Below are positions 14,847 through 24,281 of a stretch of DNA of 64,000 nt, piece by piece. Both the position numbers and the translations under genes were made by a program. Origin of the DNA: Kutzneria buriramensis (GTDB lineage: Bacteria; Actinomycetota; Actinomycetes; Mycobacteriales; Pseudonocardiaceae); NCBI RefSeq assembly GCF_043575855.1, contig NZ_CP144375.1:3968001-4032000 (forward strand). Direction: 5' to 3'. Positions within the stretch are counted from its first letter, which is position 1, and the number at the start of each line of letters is the position of its first letter. The notes under the pieces are model-generated. The model made no database searches. It was not told where the DNA came from and was given only the letters and a program-made list of their open reading frames with translations.

Positions 14847-17357
14847 CTACTCGCGCAGCCCGATCGCGTCGATCGGGCGGGCGCGCAGGCCGATCCTCGT
14901 CGACACGGCGAGCGACACGATGCCCAGCGCCGCCGCGCCGGCGACGATTCCGAAGTAGACGGTCAGCGGGGTGGGCATGATCGGGTTGCCGATGAGCCCG
15001 ACGCCGAGCAAAGCCAGTGGCAGCACGGGAATGAGCGAGCCCAGCACGATCGCGATGCCCACCGTCAGCAGCGCCTCGGCCCGCATCATCCGCGCGACCT
15101 GCCGGCGGGTGCTGCCGATCAGCCGCAGCAGCGCGAACTCCCGGCCGCGCTGCGCGGTGGACATCACCAGCGTGTTGGCCACCGAGATGGCGACATAGCC
15201 CAGGATCACGCCGACGGCCACCAGGTTCAGCATGAACTGCTGATTGCCGTCCAGGGGTGCCGAGGTCACGGTGCCGCCGATGACGGTCAGGCCCGGATAC
15301 CGCTGCGCCAAGGTCTTCAACGCCTCGCCGGCCCGCGGTCCGCGGACCAGCACAGCACTGTCCATCATGGACGTTGTGTGCGCGCGAACCGCCGCGGCCG
15401 GCAGCACGTAGTCGCCGAAGGCGAGGTCGTGGGTGAAGGTGGCGACCAGGCGGGCGTGCGCCGGAGTACCGTCGCCGTAGGTGAAGTCGACGGTGTCGCC
15501 GAGATTCTTGCCGAGGTAACCGGCTTCGGCCTGGCTCAACGCGACCGTGTCGCCGGCGAGGTCCTCGATCCGGCCCGCGGTGACGCCCAGATCCAGCACG
15601 CCCTTCGCCTGGTCGAGGCCCTCGGCCGGCGTCCGCTCGATCCGGAAGCTCTTGTCCTCACGGTAGGCCACCATGATCTCGGTGCGGACGACCGAGGTCG
15701 CGGCGGTCACCCCGGTTACGCCTCGCGCGGCGACGGCGACATCGGGCGAGACACCGCCGGCGCCGGTGATCGTGTAGTCGGCGGTGGTCGTCTGCGCGGT
15801 CTGCTGTTGGGCGGCGCTGGTGCTGATGACCTCGCTGTAGAAGATGACCACCGCGAAGCTCACCGCCAGCATCAGCGGGGTCACCGCGGCGGCCAGACGT
15901 CGGGTGTTCGCGCTGGTGTTGGCGGCAGCGAGATACCCGCCGACGCGGGAGATCCGGCCCAGGATCGAGGCCACCAGGCCGACCGCCTTCGCCACGACCA
16001 TGGGCCCCAGCAACGCTAGGCCGGTCAGGTTGACCAGCACCGACGACGCCGAGATCGCCGTCGCCGCCTGTCCGTGCACGAACAACGGCACCGTGGCCGC
16101 ACCCGTGCCGATGACGACGAGCACCCAGCCGATGATCGTCCGTGCCCGGCCGAGCCGGCGCGGCTGCACCGCCGCCTCCCCCAGCGCCTCGACGGGGTTG
16201 ATCGAGGAGGGACGCCGCGAGGCGGTCCACGCCGCCAGCCGGGCCGCGCCGAGTCCGGTCAGAAACGCCGCCACCAGCGGGATCGGCCCAACGGCGAGCT
16301 CGAAGTCCGCCGGCACGAAGCCGATGCTCGCGAAGGCGTCGCGCATTCCGTACGCCACCGCGATTCCGAGCCCGCTGCCGAGCACCCCGGCGAGCGTGGC
16401 GACCACCGTCGTCTCGACGCCGATCAGCTTGCGGATCTGCCGCGGCGTGGCGGCGATCGCCCGCAGCAGCGCGAACTCGCGGCGGCGCTGCTCGACGGCC
16501 AGCGCCAAAGTGCTGGCCACCACGAAGATCGCCACCATCAGCGCGTAACCGCCGAAGGAGCCGGCCAGCAGGAACAGCAAGGTCCGAGTCTGGCCGACGT
16601 CGGTGAACTCGACCGCGCTGCGCTCCACGCCCGTGGCCACGGAGACGTGGTCGCCGGCCAGCACCGCGTTCACGCGGTCGGCCAAAGTGTCGGATGTGTT
16701 GTCGGGGGACGAAAGAACGCCGATCGCGGTGACCCGGCCGGGCCGCCCTGCGAGCTCGGCCGCCCGCGCGGCGGTGAAGAACATCGCCGCCTGCCTCGGC
16801 GTCTCCGGTAAGGCGACGATGCCACTGACCACATAGGACACCGGCACGGACCGGGTCATCACCTGCACCCGCTGGCCGACCGAGACGCCGGCACGCCGGG
16901 CCAGATCGGCGTCCAGTGCCACCTCGTCCGGGCCCGCCGGCGCTCGACCCGCCCGCAGCGCATACGGTGCCAGCGCAGTGGAATCCCAGTTGTGGCCGAG
17001 GGAAGCCCCCGACACCCCGACGACCTGCGCGGGGAAGCTCACGTCCGGCACCGCCGCCCGCACACCGGGCACGGCGGCGATCTTGCCGACGAGATCCGCC
17101 GAGATCGACGGCTGCTCGCTGACCGGCTGGAACTCCAGCGCGTCCCCGCCGGGTGCGTGCACGGACTGGTCGCCGCCGACCACCACGGCGGCCCCGGCGT
17201 AGCGCTGCGCCGGCACGCCCGCCCGCAGCCCGGACTCCATCAGAATGCCGCAGCCCGCCACCAGCGCGGTGCCGCACAGGATCGCGATGAACGCGCCGAC
17301 GAAACCGCCCTTGCGCGCCTTGATCGTCTGCCAGGCCAGGTCCAGCACGGTGATCAC
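14847..17357 (-). CDS. ABC transporter permease, FtsX/MacB type
   Basis: Permease of 836 residues with the double layout of actinobacterial FtsX exporters: helix near residue 20-40, a MacB-type extracytoplasmic domain, three helices (about 255-400), a central pair, a second outer domain, and three C-terminal helices ending in TRIGLRARPIDAIGLRE. Exports a peptide, lipid or drug. Its GTG overlaps the ATPase stop (GTGA). Transcribed toward PadR and away from the two-component pair at 18.2 kb, which may sense cell-envelope stress and regulate it. Confidence 0.88.
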   Translation of the reverse strand: MITVLDLAWQTIKARKGGFVGAFIAILCGTALVAGCGILMESGLRAGVPAQRYAGAAVVVGGDQSVHAPGGDALEFQPVSEQPSISADLVGKIAAVPGVRAAVPDVSFPAQVVGVSGASLGHNWDSTALAPYALRAGRAPAGPDEVALDADLARRAGVSVGQRVQVMTRSVPVSYVVSGIVALPETPRQAAMFFTAARAAELAGRPGRVTAIGVLSSPDNTSDTLADRVNAVLAGDHVSVATGVERSAVEFTDVGQTRTLLFLLAGSFGGYALMVAIFVVASTLALAVEQRRREFALLRAIAATPRQIRKLIGVETTVVATLAGVLGSGLGIAVAYGMRDAFASIGFVPADFELAVGPIPLVAAFLTGLGAARLAAWTASRRPSSINPVEALGEAAVQPRRLGRARTIIGWVLVVIGTGAATVPLFVHGQAATAISASSVLVNLTGLALLGPMVVAKAVGLVASILGRISRVGGYLAAANTSANTRRLAAAVTPLMLAVSFAVVIFYSEVISTSAAQQQTAQTTTADYTITGAGGVSPDVAVAARGVTGVTAATSVVRTEIMVAYREDKSFRIERTPAEGLDQAKGVLDLGVTAGRIEDLAGDTVALSQAEAGYLGKNLGDTVDFTYGDGTPAHARLVATFTHDLAFGDYVLPAAAVRAHTTSMMDSAVLVRGPRAGEALKTLAQRYPGLTVIGGTVTSAPLDGNQQFMLNLVAVGVILGYVAISVANTLVMSTAQRGREFALLRLIGSTRRQVARMMRAEALLTVGIAIVLGSLIPVLPLALLGVGLIGNPIMPTPLTVYFGIVAGAAALGIVSLAVSTRIGLRARPIDAIGLRE

Positions 17358-18091
17358 CACTCCCCGAGGTGGGTCATCCGCTCGGCGACCCGCTCCGGCG
17401 TGGGCCGGACCAGCTCGCCGGCGAGCTTGCCGTCGGCCAGGAACAGCACGCTGTGCGCCGCGGAGGCGGCCACCGGGTCGTGCGTCACCATCAACACCGT
17501 CTGCCCCAACGTGTCCACCACACCGCGCAGCAGGTCGAGCACCTGCCGGCCGGTCCGCGTGTCCAACGCGCCGGTCGGCTCGTCGGCCAGCAGCACCTCG
17601 GGCTTGCCGACCAGCGCGCGAGCGATGGCCACCCGCTGCTGCTGGCCGCCGGACAGCTCGGACGGCCGGTGGTCGAGCCGGTCGGCGATGCCCACCCGTT
17701 CCACGATCTCCCGCAGCCAGCGGGGATCCAACTGCCGGCCGGCCAGCCGCGCCGGCAGCGTGATGTTCTGCCGCACGGTCAGCGACGGCAACAGGTTGTA
17801 GGCCTGGAAGACGAAGCCGATCCGGTCGCGGCGCAGACCGGTCAGCGCCGTCTCGCGCAGGCCGGTGAGGTCGGTGCCGCCGAGCAGCACCCGCCCCGAG
17901 GTCGGCTTGTCCAGGCCGGCCGCGCAGTGCAGGAAGGTGCTCTTGCCGGAGCCGGACGGCCCCATCACGGCGGTGAAGCTGGCCCGCCGCAGGGTGACCG
18001 TCACCCCGTCCAGCGCGGTGACCGCGCCGTCGCCCGACCCGTACACCTTGCGCACCGACTCCAGCGCCAGCGCTGTGTTCGTCGTATTCAC
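17354..18091 (-). CDS. ABC transporter ATP-binding protein (MacB/LolD type)
   Basis: ATPase of 245 residues energising the adjacent permease. Walker A GPSGSGKST, Q-loop VFQAYNLLPSLT, signature LSGGQQQR, Walker B VLLADEPTGAL and the switch His in MVTHD are all present. The GTG start at 18091 gives a normal N-terminus (ALALESVRKVYGSG); the longer frame upstream reads through an untranslated region. Operon with the FtsX-type permease through a GTGA overlap. Confidence 0.9.
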   Translation of the reverse strand: MNTTNTALALESVRKVYGSGDGAVTALDGVTVTLRRASFTAVMGPSGSGKSTFLHCAAGLDKPTSGRVLLGGTDLTGLRETALTGLRRDRIGFVFQAYNLLPSLTVRQNITLPARLAGRQLDPRWLREIVERVGIADRLDHRPSELSGGQQQRVAIARALVGKPEVLLADEPTGALDTRTGRQVLDLLRGVVDTLGQTVLMVTHDPVAASAAHSVLFLADGKLAGELVRPTPERVAERMTHLGEW

Positions 18092-18226
18092 CTGGAAAAT
18101 GGTAGGAACGACGGGGGCGGCACACGATCCGGCGACCTGGCCCGTCGGGGGTGGGGCTAGCCCCACCCCCACCCATCGGGGTGCCCCGGTGGCACCGGGG
18201 CCCGGCGGGCGGCGATGCTTGGCGGC

Positions 18227-19462
18227 ATGCTGATCCAGGCCCGCCGCGACTTCGTCTACCTGATCACCGGGTTGCCCATCGCCCTGGCGAGCTTCGCCGT
18301 GCTCGCCGTCGGCGTGTCGCTGGGCGCCGGGACGTTGGTGATCTGGATCGGCATTCCGCTGCTGGCGGCGGTGCTCGGCGCCGCGCAGTGGTTCGCGGAG
18401 TTGGCGCGACGCCGGGCACGCGCGGTGACCGGGGCCGACCTGCCGCCCACGTCGTACCTGCAGCCGACCGGCAGCACCTTCGCGCGGAGCGTGGCCGTGC
18501 TGAGGGATCCGCAGGCCTGGCGGGACGTGCTGTACGGGGTCGTGTCGCTACCGCTGACCATGTTCACCTGGATCGTGTCCCTGATGTGGACCGTGCTCGC
18601 GGTGTTCGGCCCGCTGTATCCGCTGTACGGGTGGGTCTCGGGCCCCTCGGCGGGCAGTGTCAACGATCTCCTGGGCTGGCACGGGTATGTGGGCACCGCC
18701 GTCACGAACTTCCTGCTCGGGCTGGTGTTCCTCGCCACCGTGCGACCGGTGTTGCGACGCCTGGTGCAGGTCCAGGTGTCGCTGGCCCGGGCGCTGCTCA
18801 GCGACGAGAAGGCGGCGCTGCGGGCCCGGACCGAGCAGCTGACCGCCAGCCGCAGCGCCGCCGTGCAGGCCGAGGCCCAGACGCTGCGGCGGGTGGAGCG
18901 GGACATCCACGACGGTCCGCAGCAGCGGCTGGTGCGGTTGACCATGGACCTGGAGGCGGTGCGTCGGCGTCTGGACGACAACCCGGAGGCGGCGCGCGGC
19001 CTGGTCGACGAGGCGCTGACGCAGAGCCGCGAGGCGCTGTCCGAGCTACGGGCGGTGTCCCGGGGCATCGCGCCGCCCATCCTGACCGACCGGGGACTCG
19101 GCCCCGCGCTGGCTGCGGCGGCCGCGCGCTGCCCCGTGGACACGGTGGTGGAGTGTGAGCTGCCGGAGGACGTGCGGCTGCCCGAGGCGGTGGAGAACGC
19201 CGCCTACTTCGTGGTCAGCGAGGCGCTGACCAACGTCGCCAAGCACTCCCGGGCCGGCAAGTGCGCGGTGCGGGTGACTCTGGAGACCGACACGCTCTGG
19301 CTGCGTGTCACCGACGACGGCGTCGGCGGCGCGCACCTGGGCAAGGGCCACGGGCTGGCCGGGCTGGTCGACCGGCTCGCCGCGGTCGACGGTCAGCTGG
19401 ACGTGCACAGCCCGGCCGGCGGGCCGACGGTTCTGACCGCGGAGATCCCGGTCGACCAGTAG
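18227..19462 (+). CDS. Sensor histidine kinase, NarL-partner type (HisKA_3)
   Basis: Membrane kinase of 411 residues: four hydrophobic segments in the first 200 residues, a dimerisation helix with the phospho-His in RRVERDIHDGPQQRL (about residue 230), and a C-terminal ATPase domain (ENAAYFVVSEALTNVAKHS, then VTDDGVGGA). No extracellular sensor domain, as in intramembrane-sensing kinases that watch cell-envelope drugs. An ATG at 18215 is also possible. The response regulator starts 9 bases after its stop. Confidence 0.88.
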   Translation: MLIQARRDFVYLITGLPIALASFAVLAVGVSLGAGTLVIWIGIPLLAAVLGAAQWFAELARRRARAVTGADLPPTSYLQPTGSTFARSVAVLRDPQAWRDVLYGVVSLPLTMFTWIVSLMWTVLAVFGPLYPLYGWVSGPSAGSVNDLLGWHGYVGTAVTNFLLGLVFLATVRPVLRRLVQVQVSLARALLSDEKAALRARTEQLTASRSAAVQAEAQTLRRVERDIHDGPQQRLVRLTMDLEAVRRRLDDNPEAARGLVDEALTQSREALSELRAVSRGIAPPILTDRGLGPALAAAAARCPVDTVVECELPEDVRLPEAVENAAYFVVSEALTNVAKHSRAGKCAVRVTLETDTLWLRVTDDGVGGAHLGKGHGLAGLVDRLAAVDGQLDVHSPAGGPTVLTAEIPVDQ

Positions 19463-19471
19463 CATCCGTGC

Positions 19472-20113
19472 GTGCGCGTGGTGCTTGCCGAGGATTCGCT
19501 GTTGTTGCGTGAGGGCTTGGTCCGGCTCCTGGACGAGGCCGGCGCGACCGTGGTCGAGGCCGTCGGGGACGGCGAGCAGTTGGTGCGTGCGGTCGTGGAG
19601 CACCGGCCCGATGTGGCGGTCACCGACGTGCGGATGCCGCCGTCGTTCAGCAACGAGGGCCTGCGCGCGGCGATCGAGGCCCGGCGGCGGGTGCCGGGGA
19701 CGGCGGTGCTGGTGCTGTCCCAGTACGTCGAGGAGTCCTACGCCTCCGACCTCTTGTCGGAGACGGCCGGCGGCGTCGGCTATCTGCTGAAGGACCGGAT
19801 CTCCAAGCTGGAGGACCTGTCCGACGCGCTGCGCCGGGTCACCGAGGGCGGCACGGTGCTCGATCCCGAGGTGGTCGCCGGGCTGTTCGCGCGCCGGCGG
19901 CGGGATCCGCTGGACGAGTTGACGCCGCGGGAGCGCGAGGTGCTGGGCCTGATGGCCGAGGGCCGCACCAACAGCGCGATCAGCAAGCGGCTGGTGATCA
20001 CCGCGGGCGCGGTGGAAAAGCACATCTCCTCGATATTTTCCAAGCTGAATTTTCCGCCGTCCGATGACGACCACCGCCGCGTGCTCGCCGTCGTGACCTG
20101 GCTCAAGTCCTGA
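19472..20113 (+). CDS. NarL/LuxR-type response regulator
   Basis: Regulator of 213 residues. Receiver domain with phospho-Asp D52 (VTDVRMP) and the conserved Lys in GYLLKDRI, then a LuxR helix-turn-helix (LTPREREVLGLMAEGRTNSAISKRLVITAGAVEKHI). Starts at GTG. Operon with the kinase at 18227; the FtsX-type exporter, divergent from the kinase, is a natural target. Confidence 0.9.
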   Translation: MRVVLAEDSLLLREGLVRLLDEAGATVVEAVGDGEQLVRAVVEHRPDVAVTDVRMPPSFSNEGLRAAIEARRRVPGTAVLVLSQYVEESYASDLLSETAGGVGYLLKDRISKLEDLSDALRRVTEGGTVLDPEVVAGLFARRRRDPLDELTPREREVLGLMAEGRTNSAISKRLVITAGAVEKHISSIFSKLNFPPSDDDHRRVLAVVTWLKS

Positions 20114-20260
20114 GCGCCGCTCCCTTTCGTTGCGCGGTCTGCAATGCCGGCCACGGTCGAGTCCTTTGTGAACGCGAGTCACGCAGAGATCGGACCTCTT
20201 GACCGATTCAAGCCGGTCCGGAGTCTTGTCAGGCGCCGTCCCGATCTCCTACAGTGCGTC

Positions 20261-20290
20261 GTTAGTTAGGAAACTTTCTTTACCGTTAAC
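20261..20290 (+). promoter_or_regulatory. AT-rich imperfect palindrome upstream of secreted phosphoesterase
   Basis: GTTAGTTAGGAAACTTTCTTTACCGTTAAC, an AT-rich patch with an AGGAAA-c-TTTCTT near-palindrome in a GC-rich 242-base gap. Actinomycete genes for secreted hydrolases often carry a TTAGGAAAnTTTCCTAA-like element; it is probably the promoter or operator region of the gene at 20356. Confidence 0.4.
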
Positions 20291-20355
20291 CCGATGTTCA
20301 CCCCGCGCCGCCCCACCGCCGCCAGCCACCGCCTAGGCACCTCAAGGAGCGCGAC

Positions 20356-21969
20356 GTGCCGTCCACCCGCCTACGACCACTCGTCCGGTTCAGTCCGTTG
20401 GTCGCCGCCGTCATCCTGCTTCCGGCCGGCTTCGCCATGGCCGCTCCGCACGATGATGTCCTTCTCTCCCAAGGAAAACCCGTCGTCACCTCCACGGTCG
20501 AAAGCGCCACGTACGCCGGCTCCAGGGCCGTCGACGGCAACGGCTCCACCCGGTGGGCCAGCGTCGAGGGCGCCGACCCGCAGTGGCTGCGGATCGACCT
20601 CGGCCAGGAAGCCACATTCCATCGAGTCGTCCTCACCTGGGAAGCCGCCTACGCCAAGAAGTACCGCATCGAGGCCTCCGACGACGGCGTCAACTTCACC
20701 ACCGTCACCTCGGTCGACGACGGCGACGGCAAGACCGACGACCTCACCGGGCTGTCCGGCCACGGCCGGTACGTGCGCTTCGTCGGCCTGACCCGCGGCA
20801 CCAGCTACGGCTACTCCTTCTACGAGATGCAGGTCTACGGCCTCAACGACTCCGCCGGCGACACCACACCTCCGACCACTCCGACCGGTCTCGCCGCCGG
20901 CGACACCAGCGCCACCAGCATCACCCTGACCTGGAACGCGGCCAGCGACAACGTGGCCGTCGCCGGCTACGACATCCTGCGCAACGGCACGGTGGTCGGC
21001 AGCAGCGCCTCGCCCACGTACACCGACATGGGGCTGGCGGCCAACACCAGCTACAGCTACACCGTCCGCACCCGGGACACTGCCGGCAACCTGTCGCCGG
21101 CCAGCGCCCCGATCACCGTGCAGACCAAGACCGGCGGCAGCGGCGCGTTCATCCTCGCCGCGGCCGGCGACATCGCCGAGCAGTGCACCGCCAGCGACTC
21201 GAACTGCGTGCACCCCAAGACCGCCAAGCTGGTGCAGCAGATGAACCCGGCCGCGGTGATCACCATGGGCGACAACCAGTACGACGACGCCCACCTGTCG
21301 GACTACACCAAGTACTACGCCAAGACCTGGGGCCAGTTCAAGAGCATCACGCACCCGGCGCCCGGCAACCACGACACCTACGACAGCCCGAAGTACAACG
21401 GCTACGACACGTACTTCGGCTCGGTCGCCGCGCCCAACGGCAAGCGGTACTACAGCTGGGACATGGGCAACTGGCACTTCATCGCGCTGAACTCCGACGA
21501 CTACATGACGCACGACGACTTCGCGCCGGACGACAGCGGGGCGGACCAGTTGGCGTGGCTGAAGCAGGACCTCCAGAACAACACCAAGGGCTGTGTGGCC
21601 GCGTACTACCACCACCCGCGGTGGAGCTCCGGCGACCACGGCGACAACAAGGACAGCATCGAGCTGTGGAACCTCATGGTGAGCAACAAGGTCGACCTGG
21701 TGCTCAACGGCCATGACCACGACTACGAGCGGTTCAACCCGCAGGACGCCAACGGCAAGGCGGATGCCAACGGCCCCGTCGAGATCGTCGGCGGCTCCGG
21801 CGGCGCCGACCTCTACCCGCTGCACTCCAAGCATGCGACGACGGCCAAGCTGCTGAGCACGTACGGCGTCCTGAAGCTGTCCATGACGGACACCACGTTC
21901 CAGACGCAGCTGATCGGCGTCGACGGCAAGACGCTGGACAGCAGCCCGACCTACACCTGCCACAAGTAG
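20356..21969 (+). CDS. Secreted metallophosphoesterase with discoidin (F5/8C) and FN3 domains
   Basis: Exported protein of 537 residues: signal peptide (1-30, ending AMA-APH), an F5/8 type C sugar-binding domain (about 33-165), an FN3 domain (about 172-258) and a calcineurin-like phosphoesterase (about 265-535). Metal-ligand motifs GDIAEQ, MGDNQYDD, GNHDTY, YYHHP and NGHDHDYER are complete. Substrate unknown; likely a phosphate ester in a polymer bound by the accessory domains. GTG start after AAGGAGCG. Confidence 0.9.
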   Translation: MPSTRLRPLVRFSPLVAAVILLPAGFAMAAPHDDVLLSQGKPVVTSTVESATYAGSRAVDGNGSTRWASVEGADPQWLRIDLGQEATFHRVVLTWEAAYAKKYRIEASDDGVNFTTVTSVDDGDGKTDDLTGLSGHGRYVRFVGLTRGTSYGYSFYEMQVYGLNDSAGDTTPPTTPTGLAAGDTSATSITLTWNAASDNVAVAGYDILRNGTVVGSSASPTYTDMGLAANTSYSYTVRTRDTAGNLSPASAPITVQTKTGGSGAFILAAAGDIAEQCTASDSNCVHPKTAKLVQQMNPAAVITMGDNQYDDAHLSDYTKYYAKTWGQFKSITHPAPGNHDTYDSPKYNGYDTYFGSVAAPNGKRYYSWDMGNWHFIALNSDDYMTHDDFAPDDSGADQLAWLKQDLQNNTKGCVAAYYHHPRWSSGDHGDNKDSIELWNLMVSNKVDLVLNGHDHDYERFNPQDANGKADANGPVEIVGGSGGADLYPLHSKHATTAKLLSTYGVLKLSMTDTTFQTQLIGVDGKTLDSSPTYTCHK

Positions 21970-21977
21970 GGGGCGGC

Positions 21978-23210
21978 ATGTACATCGCGGCAAGCCGTAC
22001 CTCGGATCTCGCGGCGGGCACGGAACGGAAACCGGCGCTGCGGCGGGTGGCCGCCAACGTGGTGGCGCTCGGCGTGGTCAGCCTGGTCACCGACGTCTCC
22101 TCGGAGATGGTCACCGCCGTGCTGCCGCTCTACCTGGTGCTCGGCCTCGGCCTGAATCCCTTGCAGTTCGGGCTGTTGGACGGGCTCTACGCCGGCGCGA
22201 CCGCGGTCGTGCGGGTGCTCGGCGGGCATCTCGCCGATCGGTGGCGGCGACTCAAGGCGGTCGCGGGGCTCGGGTACGGCTTGTCCGCGGTGTGCAAACT
22301 CGGCCTGATCGCGGCCGGCTCGTCGGTCGCGGCCATCGGCGTCGTGCTCGCCGCCGACCGCACCGGCAAAGGAATCCGCACCGCCCCACGGGATGCGCTG
22401 ATCTCGCTGAGCAGCGAGCCCGGCACGCTCGGCCGGTCGTTCGGCGTGCACCGCGCGCTGGACACCGTCGGCGCCTTCCTCGGACCGCTGGTGGCGATGG
22501 CGGTGCTCGCGCTGAGCCTCGGCAGCTACACCTCGGTGTTCTTCACCAGCTTCTGCGTCGCGGCGATCGCGGTGCTGCTGCTGGCCCTGTTCGTCCGCGA
22601 CCGTCCGGGCTCGGTGGATCGCGCCGCCGTATCGCTCCGGGCCGCCCTAGGTCTTTTGCGTAGCAAGGACTTCCGGCGGGTGACAGTCTGGGCGGCACTG
22701 CTGGGGCTGGTGACCGTCGGCGACTCGTTCATCTACCTGCTGCTGCAACGGCGTTGGGACGTCGCGGCGACGTACTTCCCGTTGCTGCCGCTGGGCACCG
22801 CCGGCGTGTACCTGCTGTTGGCCGTGCCGCTCGGCAAGGTCGCCGACCGGGTCGGTCGGTGGCCGGTGTTCCTCGGCGGGCATGCCGCGCTGTGCCTGGC
22901 CCTCGTGCTGATCTGCGGTCCGCAGGCGGGGTTCTGGCTCGGTGTGGTCGCACTCGGCCTGCACGGCGTGTTCTACGCGGCCACCGACGGCGTGCTGATG
23001 GCCGCCGCCGGACCGCTCGTGCCCAAGGCACTTCGGGCCACCGGGTTGGCGGTCGTGCAGACCGGACAGGCGGGAGCGCGCATGTTTTCGTCCGTCCTCT
23101 TCGGACTTGCGTGGACGTTGTGGGACCTGCGGCCGGCGGTGCTCGTCGCCGCCGGATGCCTGGCGGCCGTTGCCCTGGCCGCCGCGCTGGTGAGGCCGGT
23201 GCGCCCGTGA
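21978..23210 (+). CDS. MFS transporter
   Basis: Twelve-segment MFS protein of 410 residues. First helix region VVALGVVSLVTDVSSEMVTAVLPLYL and the loop GGHLADRWRRLKAV are characteristic of a branch of actinobacterial and proteobacterial exporters. Substrate unknown. ATG 8 bases after the phosphoesterase stop behind GGGGG, and its own stop overlaps the next start (GTGA), so it joins a three-gene operon. Confidence 0.85.
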   Translation: MYIAASRTSDLAAGTERKPALRRVAANVVALGVVSLVTDVSSEMVTAVLPLYLVLGLGLNPLQFGLLDGLYAGATAVVRVLGGHLADRWRRLKAVAGLGYGLSAVCKLGLIAAGSSVAAIGVVLAADRTGKGIRTAPRDALISLSSEPGTLGRSFGVHRALDTVGAFLGPLVAMAVLALSLGSYTSVFFTSFCVAAIAVLLLALFVRDRPGSVDRAAVSLRAALGLLRSKDFRRVTVWAALLGLVTVGDSFIYLLLQRRWDVAATYFPLLPLGTAGVYLLLAVPLGKVADRVGRWPVFLGGHAALCLALVLICGPQAGFWLGVVALGLHGVFYAATDGVLMAAAGPLVPKALRATGLAVVQTGQAGARMFSSVLFGLAWTLWDLRPAVLVAAGCLAAVALAAALVRPVRP

Positions 23211-24151
23211 AGAAGATCATCCTCGCCTTCGCCGGCACGCTTGTCCTGATCGCCGCGGCCGTCATCTACGTCGTCAGCTCCCGGCCCGACACCGCGGCGG
23301 CCCTGCCGCCGGCGCAGCTCACCCTCGCACCCGGGCAGTTGTTGTACCGCGACGTGTCCACCGGCCGCATCGCCTCCGTGCCGCTCGACAATCCCGGTGC
23401 GAAGCCGAAAGTCAGCGGCCTGCGGTGCGACCGGTTCGCCGTGGCCAAGCAGACCGCGGTGTGCCTGGCGGTCGAGCCGGGCACGCTGCCGGCCGTGACC
23501 GACGTGATCGTGCTCGACGACCACCTCAACGTCCGGCACACCGAGTCCCTCGGCGGGACACCCAGCCGCGCGCGGGTGTCCCCCGACGGCAAGCTCGTCC
23601 ACTGGACGCTGTTCGTCACCGGAGACTCTTATGCCGCAACGGGATTCTCCACCCGCGCCGGTATCTACGAGGTCGAGACCGGCACGCTGGTCAAGACGAT
23701 CGAGGAGCTGGCGGTCTACAAGGACGGCAGCCGGTACACCGCCGCGGACGTCAACTTCTGGGGCATCACCTTCGCCGCCGACGGCAACCGCTTCTACACG
23801 ACCCTCGGCACCGGCGGAAAGACGTACCTGGTCGAGGGCGACTACTCGCACTATCGCGGGAAGGTGGTGCGCGAGAACGTCGAATGCCCGTCGCTGTCCC
23901 CGGACGGCACGCGGGTGGCGTTCAAGAAGAAGGTCGGCGACGGCGTCTGGCGCCTGTCCGTCCTCGACCTGGCCACGATGAAGGAGACCGCGCTGGCCGA
24001 GACGCGCAGCGTGGACGACCAGGCGCTCTGGCAGGACGACCACACGGTCCTCTACGGCTTGGACAACGCCGTGTGGTCCGTTCCCGCCGATGGCTCCGGC
24101 ACACCCCGGCGGCTCGCCGCCGACGCCGCCTCCCCAGCCGTCACGGGGTGA
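23207..24151 (+). CDS. Membrane-anchored TolB-like beta-propeller protein
   Basis: Protein of 314 residues with an N-terminal anchor or signal (residues 3-24) and a repeat-rich outer domain: RARVSPDGKLVHWTLF, WGITFAADGNRFYTTL and CPSLSPDGTRVAFKKK mark WD40/TolB-type blades (SPDG motif). Probably a binding or scaffold domain outside the cell. Its GTG overlaps the MFS stop, which suggests a joint role with that transporter. Confidence 0.75.
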   Translation: MKKIILAFAGTLVLIAAAVIYVVSSRPDTAAALPPAQLTLAPGQLLYRDVSTGRIASVPLDNPGAKPKVSGLRCDRFAVAKQTAVCLAVEPGTLPAVTDVIVLDDHLNVRHTESLGGTPSRARVSPDGKLVHWTLFVTGDSYAATGFSTRAGIYEVETGTLVKTIEELAVYKDGSRYTAADVNFWGITFAADGNRFYTTLGTGGKTYLVEGDYSHYRGKVVRENVECPSLSPDGTRVAFKKKVGDGVWRLSVLDLATMKETALAETRSVDDQALWQDDHTVLYGLDNAVWSVPADGSGTPRRLAADAASPAVTG

Positions 24152-24281
24152 TGCCGGACTCGCCGCGATGGGTGCGCGGCGATGGGAGCCCGCGTCGGCC
24201 GCCACCGCGCGGGCTCCCCCTCTTTCCTCCGTTCGGCAAAGCCGCCCACGAGCCGAGCGGTTGACGGTTACGCTCGGGCGG